Notes: generated by a model from the sequence alone, not told the origin. DNA of 64,000 nucleotides from Streptosporangium nondiastaticum (GCF_003011965.1 NZ_PXWG01000017.1:21882-85881), one strand, 5' to 3'; positions 25,736 to 36,003 are shown, counted from the first letter of the stretch. Translations and numbers: made by a program.

Positions 25736-27238
25736 GTGACACCGGATCACGAAGTGCTGGTGATAGGCGCCGGATTCGCCGGAATAGGGACGGGAATCGG
25801 TCTGCGCCGGGCCGGCATCGACGACTTCGCCATCATCGACCAGCAGGACGGCGCCGGCGGTTCCTGGCACACCAACAGGTATCCCGGAATCGCCGTGGAC
25901 ATCACGTCCTTCTCCTACTCCTACGCCTTCGAACCCTTCCCCTCCTGGTCCAGGATCTTCCCTCCCGGCGCGGAACTGAAGGCGTACGCGGAGCACTGCA
26001 TCGACAAATACGGTCTCCGTCCCCGTCTGCGCTTCCACGCGAAGGTCGTGCGCGCCGAATACAGCGAACAGCACCACCTGTGGCGGATTCTCCTGGCGGA
26101 CGGCGCCTCCTTGACCGCACGGTTCGTCGTCTGCGCCACCGGCTGGCTCACCGAGCCGAAGCGGCCGGCCATCGAGGGTCTGGACGCGTTCAAGGGCGAC
26201 GTCCTGCACACCGCGCACTGGGACCCGTCGCTGGACCTGACCGGCCGGAGCGTGGGCCTGATCGGCACCGGCGCGTCGGCGGTCCAGGTCGTTCCGGAGA
26301 TCGCCCCGCACGTGGAGTCGCTCCACGTCTACCAGCGCACCCCCATCTGGGTCTTCCCGAAGCCGGACTTCGCGGTGCCGGAGCCCGTCCGCCGGCTGTT
26401 CGGGGCGGCACCGTGGACGCAGCGGGCGATCCGGCTGCTCACCGACACCGCGACGGAGGTCGGCTTCGTGATCGCCATGATCCACCACCGCCGGTTCCCC
26501 TTCCTGGTGCGGGCGGGGGAAGCGGCCTCGCGGCTCTACCTGCGCAGCCAGGTCAGGGGCGACCGCGAGCTGATGGCCAAGCTCACCCCCGCGTACCGGC
26601 TGGGCTGCAAGCGGCCGTCGTTCGGCAAGGGCTACTGGCGTGCCTTCACCCGCGACAACGTCCGCCTCGTGACCCAGCCCGTCGAGCGCGTCACGGAGAC
26701 CGGCATCCGCACGGCGGACGGCGGCGAGCAGCGCTTCGACGTGCTGGTCCTGGCCACCGGCTTCCAGACCCTCGAGAACCTCCCGCCGTTCCCGGTGCAC
26801 GGGACCGGCGGCCGTGACCTCAGGGAGTTCTGGCGGACCGAGCGGTTCCAGACGTACGAGGGAACGTCGGTCAAGGGGTTCCCGAACCTCTGGTTCATCG
26901 TCGGGCCGTACTCCTTCACCGGCGGCTCGTGGTTCGGCATGATCGACTATCAGGTCACCCACGCCCTGCGGGTGATCCGCGAGGCCCGGCGCCGGCGCGC
27001 CACGCAGGCCGTCGTCCGGCCGGAGAAGCACGACAGGTCGTTCCGGGAGACGCTGCGGCGCGTGCCGGGCACCGTGTTCGCCCACGGGAGCTGCAGGCGT
27101 TCGAACAGCTACTACTTCGACGAGCGCGGGGACGCGCCGGCCGTCCGGCCGGCCAGCACGTACGAGGCCGCCTGGCGGGCCCGGCACTTCGACCTCGACG
27201 ACTACGCGTACGAACGGCTGCTGGGGAGGCCGGCGTGA
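25736..27238 (+). CDS. Flavin-dependent monooxygenase, type I Baeyer-Villiger-like
   Basis: 500 aa from GTG 25736, with GAAGGAGAAA upstream. FAD-binding VIGAGFAGIGTGIGLRRAG (residues 9-27), NADPH-binding GLIGTGASAVQVVPE (175-189), and the Baeyer-Villiger fingerprint F-x-G-x3-H-x3-W at 152-162 (AFKGDVLHTAHWD). Would insert oxygen next to a ketone or hydroxylate/oxidise a side chain using NADPH and O2. Placed behind methyltransferase and prenyltransferase genes it may tailor a prenylated aromatic. Overlaps the next start by one base. Confidence 0.92.
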   Translation: MTPDHEVLVIGAGFAGIGTGIGLRRAGIDDFAIIDQQDGAGGSWHTNRYPGIAVDITSFSYSYAFEPFPSWSRIFPPGAELKAYAEHCIDKYGLRPRLRFHAKVVRAEYSEQHHLWRILLADGASLTARFVVCATGWLTEPKRPAIEGLDAFKGDVLHTAHWDPSLDLTGRSVGLIGTGASAVQVVPEIAPHVESLHVYQRTPIWVFPKPDFAVPEPVRRLFGAAPWTQRAIRLLTDTATEVGFVIAMIHHRRFPFLVRAGEAASRLYLRSQVRGDRELMAKLTPAYRLGCKRPSFGKGYWRAFTRDNVRLVTQPVERVTETGIRTADGGEQRFDVLVLATGFQTLENLPPFPVHGTGGRDLREFWRTERFQTYEGTSVKGFPNLWFIVGPYSFTGGSWFGMIDYQVTHALRVIREARRRRATQAVVRPEKHDRSFRETLRRVPGTVFAHGSCRRSNSYYFDERGDAPAVRPASTYEAAWRARHFDLDDYAYERLLGRPA

Positions 27239-27732
27239 TGCGGCTCCGCGACGTCCACGGGCGGGACCGCTCCCTGTGCGTCTTCTACGGGCTGTTCGGC
27301 CTCGCCGGGACCGCCGTCATGGGGGCGCTGGCCGTCGCCTTCGTCCGCGAGAACATGGACGCCGGCCCGTACGGCGTCGTACGGAACTTCGTCCACGACG
27401 CGTTGACGAACACGGCCTCCCAGTTCGTCTACGCGGACCTGGTCCTGATCTGGGCGGCCCTGGCGATCTTCATGATCGCCGAGTCGCGGCGGCTCGGGAT
27501 CCACCACGTGTGGGCGTACATCGTCGGCGCCCCGGCGCTGGCGCTGTGCGCGAGCTTCTCGGTCTTCATGTACGTCCGCCAGCTGAAGATCGCGGCGGCC
27601 GGGGACGGCCCGGGCGGCCTCCGGGACATCCGAAACATCCGGGAGGATTCATCGTTTGACGGGACAACAGACCGGAAAGGCCGCCGGCCGGACACGGTCC
27701 CGCTGCCGAGAGCTGGGAGGAGGCAGGCATGA
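27238..27732 (+). CDS. DUF2834 family membrane protein
   Basis: 164 aa with three hydrophobic segments (about residues 12-33, 60-80, 91-112). The DUF2834 pattern is clear: ASQFVYADLVLIWAALAIFM, ESRRLGIHHVWAY and a final FSVFMYVRQL. The C-terminal ~45 residues are polar and probably disordered. The family has no known function. Its start overlaps the monooxygenase stop (TGATG) and its stop overlaps the next start (ATGA), so it belongs to the same operon and may be a membrane partner. Confidence 0.82.
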   Translation: MRLRDVHGRDRSLCVFYGLFGLAGTAVMGALAVAFVRENMDAGPYGVVRNFVHDALTNTASQFVYADLVLIWAALAIFMIAESRRLGIHHVWAYIVGAPALALCASFSVFMYVRQLKIAAAGDGPGGLRDIRNIREDSSFDGTTDRKGRRPDTVPLPRAGRRQA

Positions 27733-28082
27733 GGCCTGCGACGAGGAAGACAGTGAGGTCCGCGATCGCCGCCGCGGTCGTGGGGGCGTCGGTCCTGCTG
27801 CCGGCGGCCACGGCACAGGGCGCGCCCCGCGCGCGGATCCCCATCTGCCCGCAGGTGATCGGCCTGTGCACGTGGACGGAGCCCGACGCCGAGGGCACGA
27901 CGAGAATGTTCCAGCGCCCGTCGACCAACCTGAACCCGCCCGTCCGCAGTGCGAAGAACCAGACCGGGCAGACCTGGTGCCTCTACCCGCGACCGTCGTA
28001 CCGGGGCCAGGCCTTCGTCCTCCGCTCCGGTTCGTACACGCCGGGGCTCGGCCTCACGGCCCGCTCCGCGCGCCCCTGCTGA
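27729..28082 (+). CDS. Secreted protein, peptidase inhibitor I36-like
   Basis: 117 aa. Signal peptide (SAIAAAVVGASVLLPAATAQ, cleavage near residue 32), then a small domain with CPQVIGLCTW, CLYPRPSYRGQAFVL and a C-terminal Cys, consistent with the two-disulfide I36/crystallin-like fold. Such proteins inhibit secreted metalloproteases in Streptomyces, but many are only sequence relatives. Coupled to the DUF2834 gene; its role in this operon is unclear. Confidence 0.72.
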   Translation: MRPATRKTVRSAIAAAVVGASVLLPAATAQGAPRARIPICPQVIGLCTWTEPDAEGTTRMFQRPSTNLNPPVRSAKNQTGQTWCLYPRPSYRGQAFVLRSGSYTPGLGLTARSARPC

Positions 28083-28156
28083 CCCGGCCGGCGCCGCCCA
28101 CCGGGAGCCCGGCGCCCGCGCCCGGCTCCCGGGCCCGCCGGCCCCCGCCGCGCGCC

Positions 28157-28220
28157 CGGTCCGGTCCGGAACAATCCGGTCCGGTCCACTCCGCTCCGGC
28201 CCGGCCCGGCCCGGCCCGGC
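28157..28220 (+). repeat. Pentanucleotide-like CCGGT/CCCGG repeat tract
   Basis: CCGGT-type units change to CCCGG-type units up to four bases before the LRV-protein ATG. Two AACAAT hexamers sit within and after it. It is in the 142-bp gap after the I36-like gene and probably arose by slippage. Confidence 0.65.
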
Positions 28221-28224
28221 AACA

Positions 28225-29688
28225 ATGATCGTCATGGAAATGCGCCTGCCCGTTCTCGCCCATCCCGGCATGGTCCTGGAAGGACTCGCCCGGAACCCGG
28301 CCCTGCCGCCCGCCCTCCTGCGCCGGCTGTTCGCCCACCCTCCGGCCCGGGACGAAGCCGTCATGTGGCGCGCCGACCTGACGGAGGAGCTGGCCGGCGA
28401 GATCATCGCGCTCGGCGATCCGATGCTCACGCACGCCCTCGCCTGCAACCGCAGCCTCCCGGCAGGAGTCAAGCGGACGCTGGCCGCGGCGCCGGACCCC
28501 GCTGTCCGATCGGCGCTGGCCGCGCACGAGGAGGGAATACCCCGGGAGCTCTTCGAGCGGTTCGCCGGCGACCCCGCACCGGAAGTCCGGGAGGAGGCCG
28601 CCCGGAACGGCAGCACTCCGGACGACCTCCGTGCCCGTCTGGCGCAGGATCCGCATCCCGAAGTCCGCTCAGCCCTGGGCCAGTTCTGGACGGACGCCCC
28701 GGAAGCCGTGCGGCGCTCCCTGCTCACCGACCCCGATCCCACGGTCCGCGCGGCGGCCTGCGCCACGCACTTCCGCGGAGGGCCGGCCCCCGTACCGCCC
28801 GCGGATCTGCATCCCGCGCTGCTCGCCGACCCCGTCACCCGCGCAGGCGTCGTCCGCCATCTGGCGCTCGACGCCGGCACGGCCCGCCGCTTGGCGGCCG
28901 ACGAGAACGAGGACGTGAGGGCCGCGGTCGCCGGTCACCCGGAGCTTCCGGCCGATCTCCGGGACGCCCTCGGCCGGGACCCGGACGCCCTGGTCCGCGC
29001 GGAGGTCTTCTACCGCCGGGACACCCCCGACGCCCTGCGGGCCGAGATCCACGCGAACCTGCAGGCCGGCTACCGGCGCTCGCGCGACACTCCCCAGGAC
29101 GCCACCGAGGACGACGACTTCTGCCTCGTGGCCGTACTGGACATGCACCACCGGCACGTCGCCTGGCCGGCCGAGGCCCCGCTCGACCACGCGGACTCGC
29201 CGTACCCGTGCTTCCGGCGGTCCGTCGCCACCGCCGACGCGCTGCCGCCCGGGATCGTGGCCCGTCTCCTCGACGACGAGGACCACCGGGTCCGCGCCAC
29301 CATGGCCGCCCGGATCCCGGACCTGGACCCGGCCGTCGCCGAACGCCTCGAACGCACCCACGTCCACGAGCGCAAGCGCCCGGGCAGGCCGGCCGATCAC
29401 ATCACGTTCCCGCCCGCGATGCTGCGCCGTTTCGCCGGCGACCCGGAGCCCGGGATGCGGGTCCTCGCCCCGCGCGACCCCGGTCTGCCGGCGGAGCTCG
29501 CCGCACGGCTGGCCGCCGACCCCGACCCTTTGGTCCGCATCGCCGTCGCGGGCCATCGCAGCCTCCCCCTGCCCGCCCTCTTCGCCCTGCTCGCGGACCA
29601 GGACGAAGACATCGCGATCGCGGCGGCCCGCTCGCCCCGCCTCCCGGTCGACGCCATGGAAGAGCTCCTCACCCGCGTCCGTCTGTGA
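28225..29688 (+). CDS. LRV/HEAT-like repeat protein
   Basis: 487 aa from ATG 28225 (ATG 28234 is possible). It consists almost wholly of ~24-residue alpha repeats with the leucine-rich-repeat-variant signature: L-A-x-D-P-D-P-x-V-R-x-A-A-A, for example LAAAPDPAVRSALA, LAQDPHPEVRSALG, LLTDPDPTVRAAA and LAADPDPLVRIAVA. The middle (about 275-345) breaks the pattern with an acidic loop. Solenoid scaffolds of this kind bind proteins; no partner is evident. No ribosome site is clear. Confidence 0.82.
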   Translation: MIVMEMRLPVLAHPGMVLEGLARNPALPPALLRRLFAHPPARDEAVMWRADLTEELAGEIIALGDPMLTHALACNRSLPAGVKRTLAAAPDPAVRSALAAHEEGIPRELFERFAGDPAPEVREEAARNGSTPDDLRARLAQDPHPEVRSALGQFWTDAPEAVRRSLLTDPDPTVRAAACATHFRGGPAPVPPADLHPALLADPVTRAGVVRHLALDAGTARRLAADENEDVRAAVAGHPELPADLRDALGRDPDALVRAEVFYRRDTPDALRAEIHANLQAGYRRSRDTPQDATEDDDFCLVAVLDMHHRHVAWPAEAPLDHADSPYPCFRRSVATADALPPGIVARLLDDEDHRVRATMAARIPDLDPAVAERLERTHVHERKRPGRPADHITFPPAMLRRFAGDPEPGMRVLAPRDPGLPAELAARLAADPDPLVRIAVAGHRSLPLPALFALLADQDEDIAIAAARSPRLPVDAMEELLTRVRL

Positions 29689-29734
29689 CCGGCGGCCGCA
29701 CGGGCACCGCGGCGCCCTCTGCCCGGTGTCGCGA

Positions 29735-30676
29735 CTACGCGGGGATCACCCCGGCGACGTTCCCGTCGAGGATCGCCGCCACCTGCTCCTCCGGCAGCCC
29801 GGAGTGGCGGATGTAGCCGGTGGCGGCCAGGAATTCGCCGCCGGCCTGGTAGGGGAAGTCGGTGCCGAGGAGGAGCCTGTCGGCGCCCAGTGACTCCACG
29901 GCCGCCCACAGCGCCGGGACGTGTCCGTGCCCGACGGTGTCGTACCACATGCGGCGTGCGGCCGCGCTGGGCTTCTCGGGGATGTCCGGGGCCTCCCAGG
30001 CGTATTGACGGTCGGCCCTGCTGAGCACCATGGGCAGCGCCCCGCCCAGGTGCGAGAGCACGATCTTCATGCGTGGCAGGCGGCTGGGGACACCCGCCAG
30101 GACGAGGTGCATCGCCGCGACCGTGTCCTCGACCGGGGCCCCGATCGACCAGGTCAGGCGGTGGCCGGCGATGAGCGGCGATTCGGCCCCGGTGCCGGCC
30201 GGGTGGACGGAGAGCACGCTGCCGCGCCGGTCGAGCTCCTCGAAGACCGGCTCGAACGCGGGGTCCGCGACCGACCGGCCCAGCACGGACGTCGTCGTGC
30301 ACGCGCCCACCATGCCCAGGTCGTCCAGCGCGCGCCGCAGCTCCTCCAGCGCCGCGTCCGTGTGCGGGAAGGGCAGCGCGGCGAAGGCGCGGAAGCGGTC
30401 CGGCCAGCGCCTGACAACCTCCGCGTACAGGTCGTTGGCGGTACGGGCGGCACGCACCGCATGGTCCCGGTCGGTGAAGTGCGGTGACTGAGGGGCGACC
30501 GACAGCACCTGCCGCGCGATGCCCGCCTCGTCCATCAGCGCGAACCGCGCCTCGATGTCCGCGTCCGAGGTGCCGGCGCCGAGCCCGCGCTGCGTGGCGG
30601 TGTCGGTCTTGCCGTACGCCTGGACCAGATCGAGATAGGCGTCCGTCCAGATGTGCGCGTGAACGTCGATCGCCAT
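29735..30676 (-). CDS. Amidohydrolase-family (ACMSD-like) metal-dependent hydrolase or decarboxylase
   Basis: 313 aa from ATG 30676. Metal ligands of the amidohydrolase_2 TIM barrel: H-x-H in IDVHAHIWTD, His in LSVHPAGTG and VLSHLGGALP, and Asp in LLLGTDFPYQ. Related enzymes decarboxylate or hydrolyse aromatic and unsaturated acids such as aminocarboxymuconate semialdehyde or resorcylates. Single gene; the substrate cannot be named. Confidence 0.88.
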   Translation of the reverse strand: MAIDVHAHIWTDAYLDLVQAYGKTDTATQRGLGAGTSDADIEARFALMDEAGIARQVLSVAPQSPHFTDRDHAVRAARTANDLYAEVVRRWPDRFRAFAALPFPHTDAALEELRRALDDLGMVGACTTTSVLGRSVADPAFEPVFEELDRRGSVLSVHPAGTGAESPLIAGHRLTWSIGAPVEDTVAAMHLVLAGVPSRLPRMKIVLSHLGGALPMVLSRADRQYAWEAPDIPEKPSAAARRMWYDTVGHGHVPALWAAVESLGADRLLLGTDFPYQAGGEFLAATGYIRHSGLPEEQVAAILDGNVAGVIPA

Positions 30677-30785
30677 GGCAGCGGCCTCTCGTGAGACGCG
30701 TGTCGTGAGCACGCGTCTCCTGAGTACGCGTGCGACTGAGTACGCGGGCGACGCCGGAAGCCCCCGGGGAACGGCAACGGCCCGG

Positions 30786-31010
30786 TCAGCCCTCCCCGGG
30801 CTTCGACCACACGGCGGGCCCGCCGCCGCGCCAGTCGATCAGCTCCGGGTCCTCGAGCTGCATGTCGTCCGATGCGACTCCGGCCCTCCGCAGGAACTCG
30901 ATCACGTCCACGACGCCGTACGCCACCCCCAGGTTCTCCGCGCCGGCCGTCACCCGCCGGCCGCCCGACGACGACGGCGGATGCACGACGACGCGTGCGA
31001 GTCCGGACAT
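30786..31010 (-). CDS. Small conserved actinobacterial protein, unknown function
   Basis: 74 aa from ATG 31010. Contains ARVVVHPPSSSGGRRVTAG, LGVAYGVVDVIEFLRRAG and ELIDWRGGGPAVW. I recognise this pattern as a small hypothetical family in Streptomyces. It looks soluble, mixed alpha/beta. An upstream in-frame ATG (31085) would add 25 unlike residues and is less likely. Its promoter region faces the ABC-F gene. Confidence 0.65.
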   Translation of the reverse strand: MSGLARVVVHPPSSSGGRRVTAGAENLGVAYGVVDVIEFLRRAGVASDDMQLEDPELIDWRGGGPAVWSKPGEG

Positions 31011-31158
31011 GTTTCCAGCCTGCGCCAGGATCCGGCGGGACGCATCCGGGACCGCGCGGGCCGGGGCGGGGCTCGCCTCCCGCAACAGCCGGAGCGGGGC
31101 CCGCCCTCCCGCGATAAAGAAGATGCGCCATGCACGCGGACGCGGTTACCGTGGCCGC

Positions 31159-31182
31159 ATGTCTACGCCCCGAATTTCCTAG
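31159..31182 (+). CDS. Leader peptide MSTPRIS in front of ABC-F gene
   Basis: Short frame ATG-TCT-ACG-CCC-CGA-ATT-TCC-TAG at 31159-31182. A -10-like TTACCG (31145-31150) precedes it by 8 bp, so the leader is probably translated from a leaderless or near-leaderless transcript. It stops one base before an intrinsic terminator stem. Geometry matches ribosome-mediated attenuation; translation is inferred. Confidence 0.6.
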   Translation: MSTPRIS

Positions 31183-31226
31183 CTGAGGACCCGCTTCCCC
31201 GCCAGAAGTGTGTCCTTCAGTCTTTT
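31183..31226 (+). terminator. Intrinsic terminator/attenuator between leader peptide and ABC-F gene
   Basis: Stem pairing 31183-31197 with 31205-31220 (about 14 pairs, one bulged T, one mismatch and one G-U) around a 7-nt loop, immediately followed by TCTTTT (31221-31226). This is one of very few T-tract terminators in the window and lies upstream of, not behind, a gene. CCCCGAA in the leader (31167-31173) can pair with TTCGGAG downstream as a rival structure. Confidence 0.78.
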
Positions 31227-31240
31227 CGGAGCGTTACTTC

Positions 31241-32845
<1,605 letters not shown>

Positions 32846-32948
32846 GCCGGTGGGCGCGGCTCCTGCCCGGCTCGTCCGGCAGGAGCCGTTCCCCGCGGCC
32901 GATCCCGGTCGGCCTGCGGCCGGTCGCGGCCGGCCCCGGCCCGGACCG

Positions 32949-33632
32949 TCACGCGGGAACGAGCGTGCGCATCCGTGCCGTCTCCCGGCGCCCGTCCACC
33001 CGCCGGCGGAGCCGTTCGCGCACCTGGGGCCACTCCTCGTCGAGGACCGAGTAGAACGCCGTGCCCCTGACGACGCCGTCCAGACCGCGGGTGTGGGCGC
33101 GGTGGACGCCTTCGAGGACCGCGCCCAGACCTTCGATCGCGGCGCGGGAGCGTGCGTTGCGGGCGTCGGCGCGCAGGGACACTCGGCGGACGCCCCACGT
33201 CTCGAAGGCGTGCCGCAGCATCAGCAGCTTGGCCTCGGTGTTGATGCCCGTGCCCTGGGCGCGTGCGGAGAGCCAGGTGCCGCCGATCTCCGCGGCGTCG
33301 GGTATCGCGGTGAGCGGGGAGCCCAGCGGGCCGCGCGGGGCCGGCGGCCAGACCACCGGGCCCTGCCAGTAGTCCAGCTCGCAGAAGCGGGTCGACCCCA
33401 CGACCCGCCCGTCCGCGACCCTCACGGTGGCGAAGGGCACGGTCCGGCCGGTGGCCCGGGCCGCCAGCGCGTCGGCGACGTACTGCTCCGTCGCCTCGAT
33501 CCCGCTGGGCACGGGTGTGAAGGCATAGCTGCCGCGGTCTTCGGCGGCCGCCGCGGCCAGGGCCACGACATGGTGCTCGGCGAGCGGCTCGAGCCGGACG
33601 GCGCGGCCGTGGAGGGTGACAGGTACGGGCAC
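32949..33632 (-). CDS. GNAT-family N-acetyltransferase (RimJ/RimL-like)
   Basis: 227 aa from GTG 33632. GNAT features: RAVRLEPLAEHHVVAL at the N-terminus, EIGGTWLSARAQGTGINTEA as the acetyl-CoA loop region, and VSLRADARNARSRAAIEGLG. This subgroup acetylates protein N-termini or small amines. A cysteine-containing FCELDYWQGP strand precedes the loop. The start is supported by an AAGG at moderate distance. Stand-alone gene. Confidence 0.85.
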   Translation of the reverse strand: MPVPVTLHGRAVRLEPLAEHHVVALAAAAAEDRGSYAFTPVPSGIEATEQYVADALAARATGRTVPFATVRVADGRVVGSTRFCELDYWQGPVVWPPAPRGPLGSPLTAIPDAAEIGGTWLSARAQGTGINTEAKLLMLRHAFETWGVRRVSLRADARNARSRAAIEGLGAVLEGVHRAHTRGLDGVVRGTAFYSVLDEEWPQVRERLRRRVDGRRETARMRTLVPA

Positions 33633-33868
33633 GGGCCTTGCATCCTTGCGCGGAGGAACGGGGGGAACAGGAGGACCAGGGGAACAGCGAGTTGAACCGT
33701 GCGGTCAGTGTGCGCTGCAGGTGGCGCCGCATGGGCGGCCGAAAAGTGAACGCCGGATGACATCGGGGCGACGTCGGGCGGCCGGGGCCTCCCGGCCGCC
33801 GGGTCCGGTGTGCTTCCCGCACAACTCCCATGGAACCAGGGGCCACCGGCAATCCTGCCGTCGACGCC

Positions 33869-33924
33869 TTGCGCAGCTAACAGCGTTAGCCTTACGCTGC
33901 AGTCATGCGGCTAACACCGTTAGC
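33869..33924 (+). promoter_or_regulatory. Promoter with two GCTAAC-N3-GTTAGC operators
   Basis: TTGCGC (33869-33874) and TACGCT (33893-33898) with 18-bp spacing. Operator 1 GCTAACAGCGTTAGC (33876-33890) fills the spacer; operator 2 GCTAACACCGTTAGC (33910-33924) lies just after the expected start, 34 bp centre to centre. Both arms are perfect. The likely ligand is the TetR protein encoded second in the operon. Confidence 0.78.
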
Positions 33925-33951
33925 CCGGCTCATCCCCTGCCAGGAGTCCCC

Positions 33952-34383
33952 ATGCACGCCGTCCGCACCCGCATCGACATCGCCGCCCCCGCTTCCCGCG
34001 TGTGGCAGGTGCTCACCGACTTCGACGCGTACCCGCAGTGGAACCCCTTCATCGTCAGCATCAAGGGCACGCCCGAAACGGGCGCAGTGCTGCGGAACGT
34101 CATCGTCAACAACGGCTCCACCATGCGCTTCCGCCCCACGGTCCGTGCTGCCGTCCCCGGCCGGGAGCTGCGCTGGCTCGGGCGGCTCGGGCTGCCCGGG
34201 CTCCTCGACGGGGAGCACTCCTTCCTCATCGAGGAGACCGGGCCCGGCAGCGTACGGCTCACTCAGGCCGAGACCTTCACCGGCGCCCTCGTGGCCGTAC
34301 CCTTCATACGCCGCAAGCTCGACGTCCACGACGCCTTCGCGGCGATGAACTCCGCCCTCAAGCAGCGAGCCGAACACCAGTGA
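33952..34383 (+). CDS. SRPBCC-family (START/polyketide cyclase-like) protein
   Basis: 143 aa from ATG 33952 with CAGGAG upstream. SRPBCC core: RTRIDIAAPASRVWQVLTDF, YPQWNPFIVSI, FLIEETGPGSVRLTQAETF, then a C-terminal helix. The fold binds a hydrophobic ligand; roles range from binding or detoxification to cyclisation. It is the first gene of an operon with a TetR regulator (GTGA overlap), so it probably handles the inducer. Confidence 0.85.
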   Translation: MHAVRTRIDIAAPASRVWQVLTDFDAYPQWNPFIVSIKGTPETGAVLRNVIVNNGSTMRFRPTVRAAVPGRELRWLGRLGLPGLLDGEHSFLIEETGPGSVRLTQAETFTGALVAVPFIRRKLDVHDAFAAMNSALKQRAEHQ

Positions 34384-34955
34384 GCACCCACCAGCAGCCC
34401 GTCCGCACCCCGCGCACCCCCCGCGCCGCCCAGATCGCCGCCGCCGCCCGTGGCCTCCTGGAGGAGCGCGGCCGCGACGAACTGACCATGCGCGCCCTCG
34501 CCGAGCGCCTCGGCATCCGCGCTCCCTCCCTCTACAAGCACTTCCGCAACAAGGAGGCCGTGGAAGCGGCTCTCGTGGAGGACGCCCTCGCCGAGATGGG
34601 TGCGGCCCTGCACGCCGCCCTGGGCGAAGTGCCCGCCGCCGGCCGCGTGCCCGCGCTCCTGGCCGCCTACCGGCGGCACGCCCTCGCCCACCCCGGCCTC
34701 TACCGCCTGGCGACCACCGGGCCGCTGCCGCGCGCCGCCCTGCCCGGCGGGCTGGAGGAGTGGGCCGGCAGCCCCTTCTTCCTCGCCACGGACGAACCCC
34801 ACCTCGCGCAGGCCCTCTGGTCGTACGCGCACGGCATGGTGCTCCTCGAACTCGACCACCGCTACCCGGACGGCTCCGACCTCGACCTCACGTGGCAGGC
34901 GGGCGCCCGCGCCTTCACCGCTTCCGGCGGGCGTTCAGCGCCGGACGTGCCGTAG
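34380..34955 (+). CDS. TetR-family transcriptional repressor
   Basis: 191 aa. HTH region RAAQIAAAARGLLEERG then MRALAERLGIRAPSLYKHFR with the typical tyrosine/histidine recognition helix, and a TetR_C-type (WHG-like) ligand domain. It overlaps the SRPBCC stop by 4 nt (GTGA), so it is autoregulated through the operon promoter with paired operators. Its last 21 bp overlap the convergent hydrolase gene. Confidence 0.92.
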   Translation: MSTHQQPVRTPRTPRAAQIAAAARGLLEERGRDELTMRALAERLGIRAPSLYKHFRNKEAVEAALVEDALAEMGAALHAALGEVPAAGRVPALLAAYRRHALAHPGLYRLATTGPLPRAALPGGLEEWAGSPFFLATDEPHLAQALWSYAHGMVLLELDHRYPDGSDLDLTWQAGARAFTASGGRSAPDVP

Positions 34956-35882
34956 CACCTCGTCGGCCAGGCGCCGGTCGAGCGCCGCGGGGAGGGTGTG
35001 CCCCAGGCCCTCGACGGTGACCAGGCGGGCGCCGGGGACGGCGGCGGCGGTGGCCCGGCCGTGGGCGGGCGGGAACATGGGGTCCTCGGTGCCGTGCAGC
35101 ACCAGCGTCGGCGCGGTGACGGCGGCCAGGTCCGCGGTGCGGTCTCCGCCGGCCGCTCCGGCGAGGGTGTGGTTGAACCCGGACCGCCGGTCGCGCGCCC
35201 GCTCGTACACCCGCTCCTCCATCGCGCGGTACTCGGCCTCGTCGAAGGGGAGGACCCTCCCGTGCAGGACGCGCCACATGGGCATCCGGGTCGTGATGTA
35301 CTCCTCGCGGCCGGCCCGCGGCCCGGGTACGGAGGAGGCGAGGGCGGCGAGCAGTTCGGCGGTGGGCGGCGGAAGCTGACCCGGCAGCGGCGGCCGGCCC
35401 GCGAGGGCGCGCCCTACGGCCCCGGCCGTGTCGCTGCCCAGAGGCGTGGCGGAGAGGCTGGTCAGGGTGCGGACGCGGTGCGGGTGGGTGACGGCCAGCC
35501 GCTGGGCGATGACGCCGCCCAGGGACGCCCCGACCAAATGGGCCCGGTCGGCTCCGAAGGCGTCCAGGACGGCGAGCGCGTCGGAGGCCATGTCCGCGAC
35601 GGCGTACGGGCGGGCGGCGAAGTCGACCGTGGAGGAGCGGCCGATGTCGCGGTGGTCGTAGCGCACGACATGGTGGCCCGCGGCGGTCAGGTGCCGGACG
35701 AAGCCGTCGTTCCACTGGACGCCCTGCGCCCCCGCGCCCATCACGAGCAACACGGTCGGCCGCTCCGGGCTGCCGAACTCCTCCGCCCACAAGGTGAGGT
35801 CACCGGCCTGCACCATGCGTTCCGTGCCGGTGAGGCTGTCCGTCCCGGTCTCTGCGGCCGTCTCGGCGTCGTCTGCCTGCAT
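34935..35882 (-). CDS. Alpha/beta hydrolase
   Basis: 315 aa from ATG 35882, with TACCTT 8 bp upstream on its strand suggesting a leaderless transcript. Nucleophile elbow GASLGG, oxyanion region VMGAGAQGVQW, acid Asp in VLHGTEDPMFPP and His in VEGLGHTLPAAL complete a catalytic triad. YDHRDIGRSS is typical of haloperoxidase/esterase-like members. The substrate is unknown. Confidence 0.88.
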   Translation of the reverse strand: MQADDAETAAETGTDSLTGTERMVQAGDLTLWAEEFGSPERPTVLLVMGAGAQGVQWNDGFVRHLTAAGHHVVRYDHRDIGRSSTVDFAARPYAVADMASDALAVLDAFGADRAHLVGASLGGVIAQRLAVTHPHRVRTLTSLSATPLGSDTAGAVGRALAGRPPLPGQLPPPTAELLAALASSVPGPRAGREEYITTRMPMWRVLHGRVLPFDEAEYRAMEERVYERARDRRSGFNHTLAGAAGGDRTADLAAVTAPTLVLHGTEDPMFPPAHGRATAAAVPGARLVTVEGLGHTLPAALDRRLADEVLRHVRR

Positions 35883-35979
35883 GATCGTCAAGGTAGCGGG
35901 CGGCCGGGAGATCCCGCCATCGCGTTCGTCACAACGCCGGTGGCCCGGACGGCGCGACGCGGCCGGGCCGAGCCAAGCC

Positions 35980-36003
35980 GGGCTGGGCTGGGCTGGGCTG
36001 GGC
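35980..36003 (+). repeat. GGGCT pentanucleotide repeat
   Basis: About four and a half GGGCT units in the 229-bp gap between the hydrolase and the next plus-strand gene. It lies upstream of an AAGTAT that could be part of a promoter; otherwise no feature is seen here. Confidence 0.6.
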
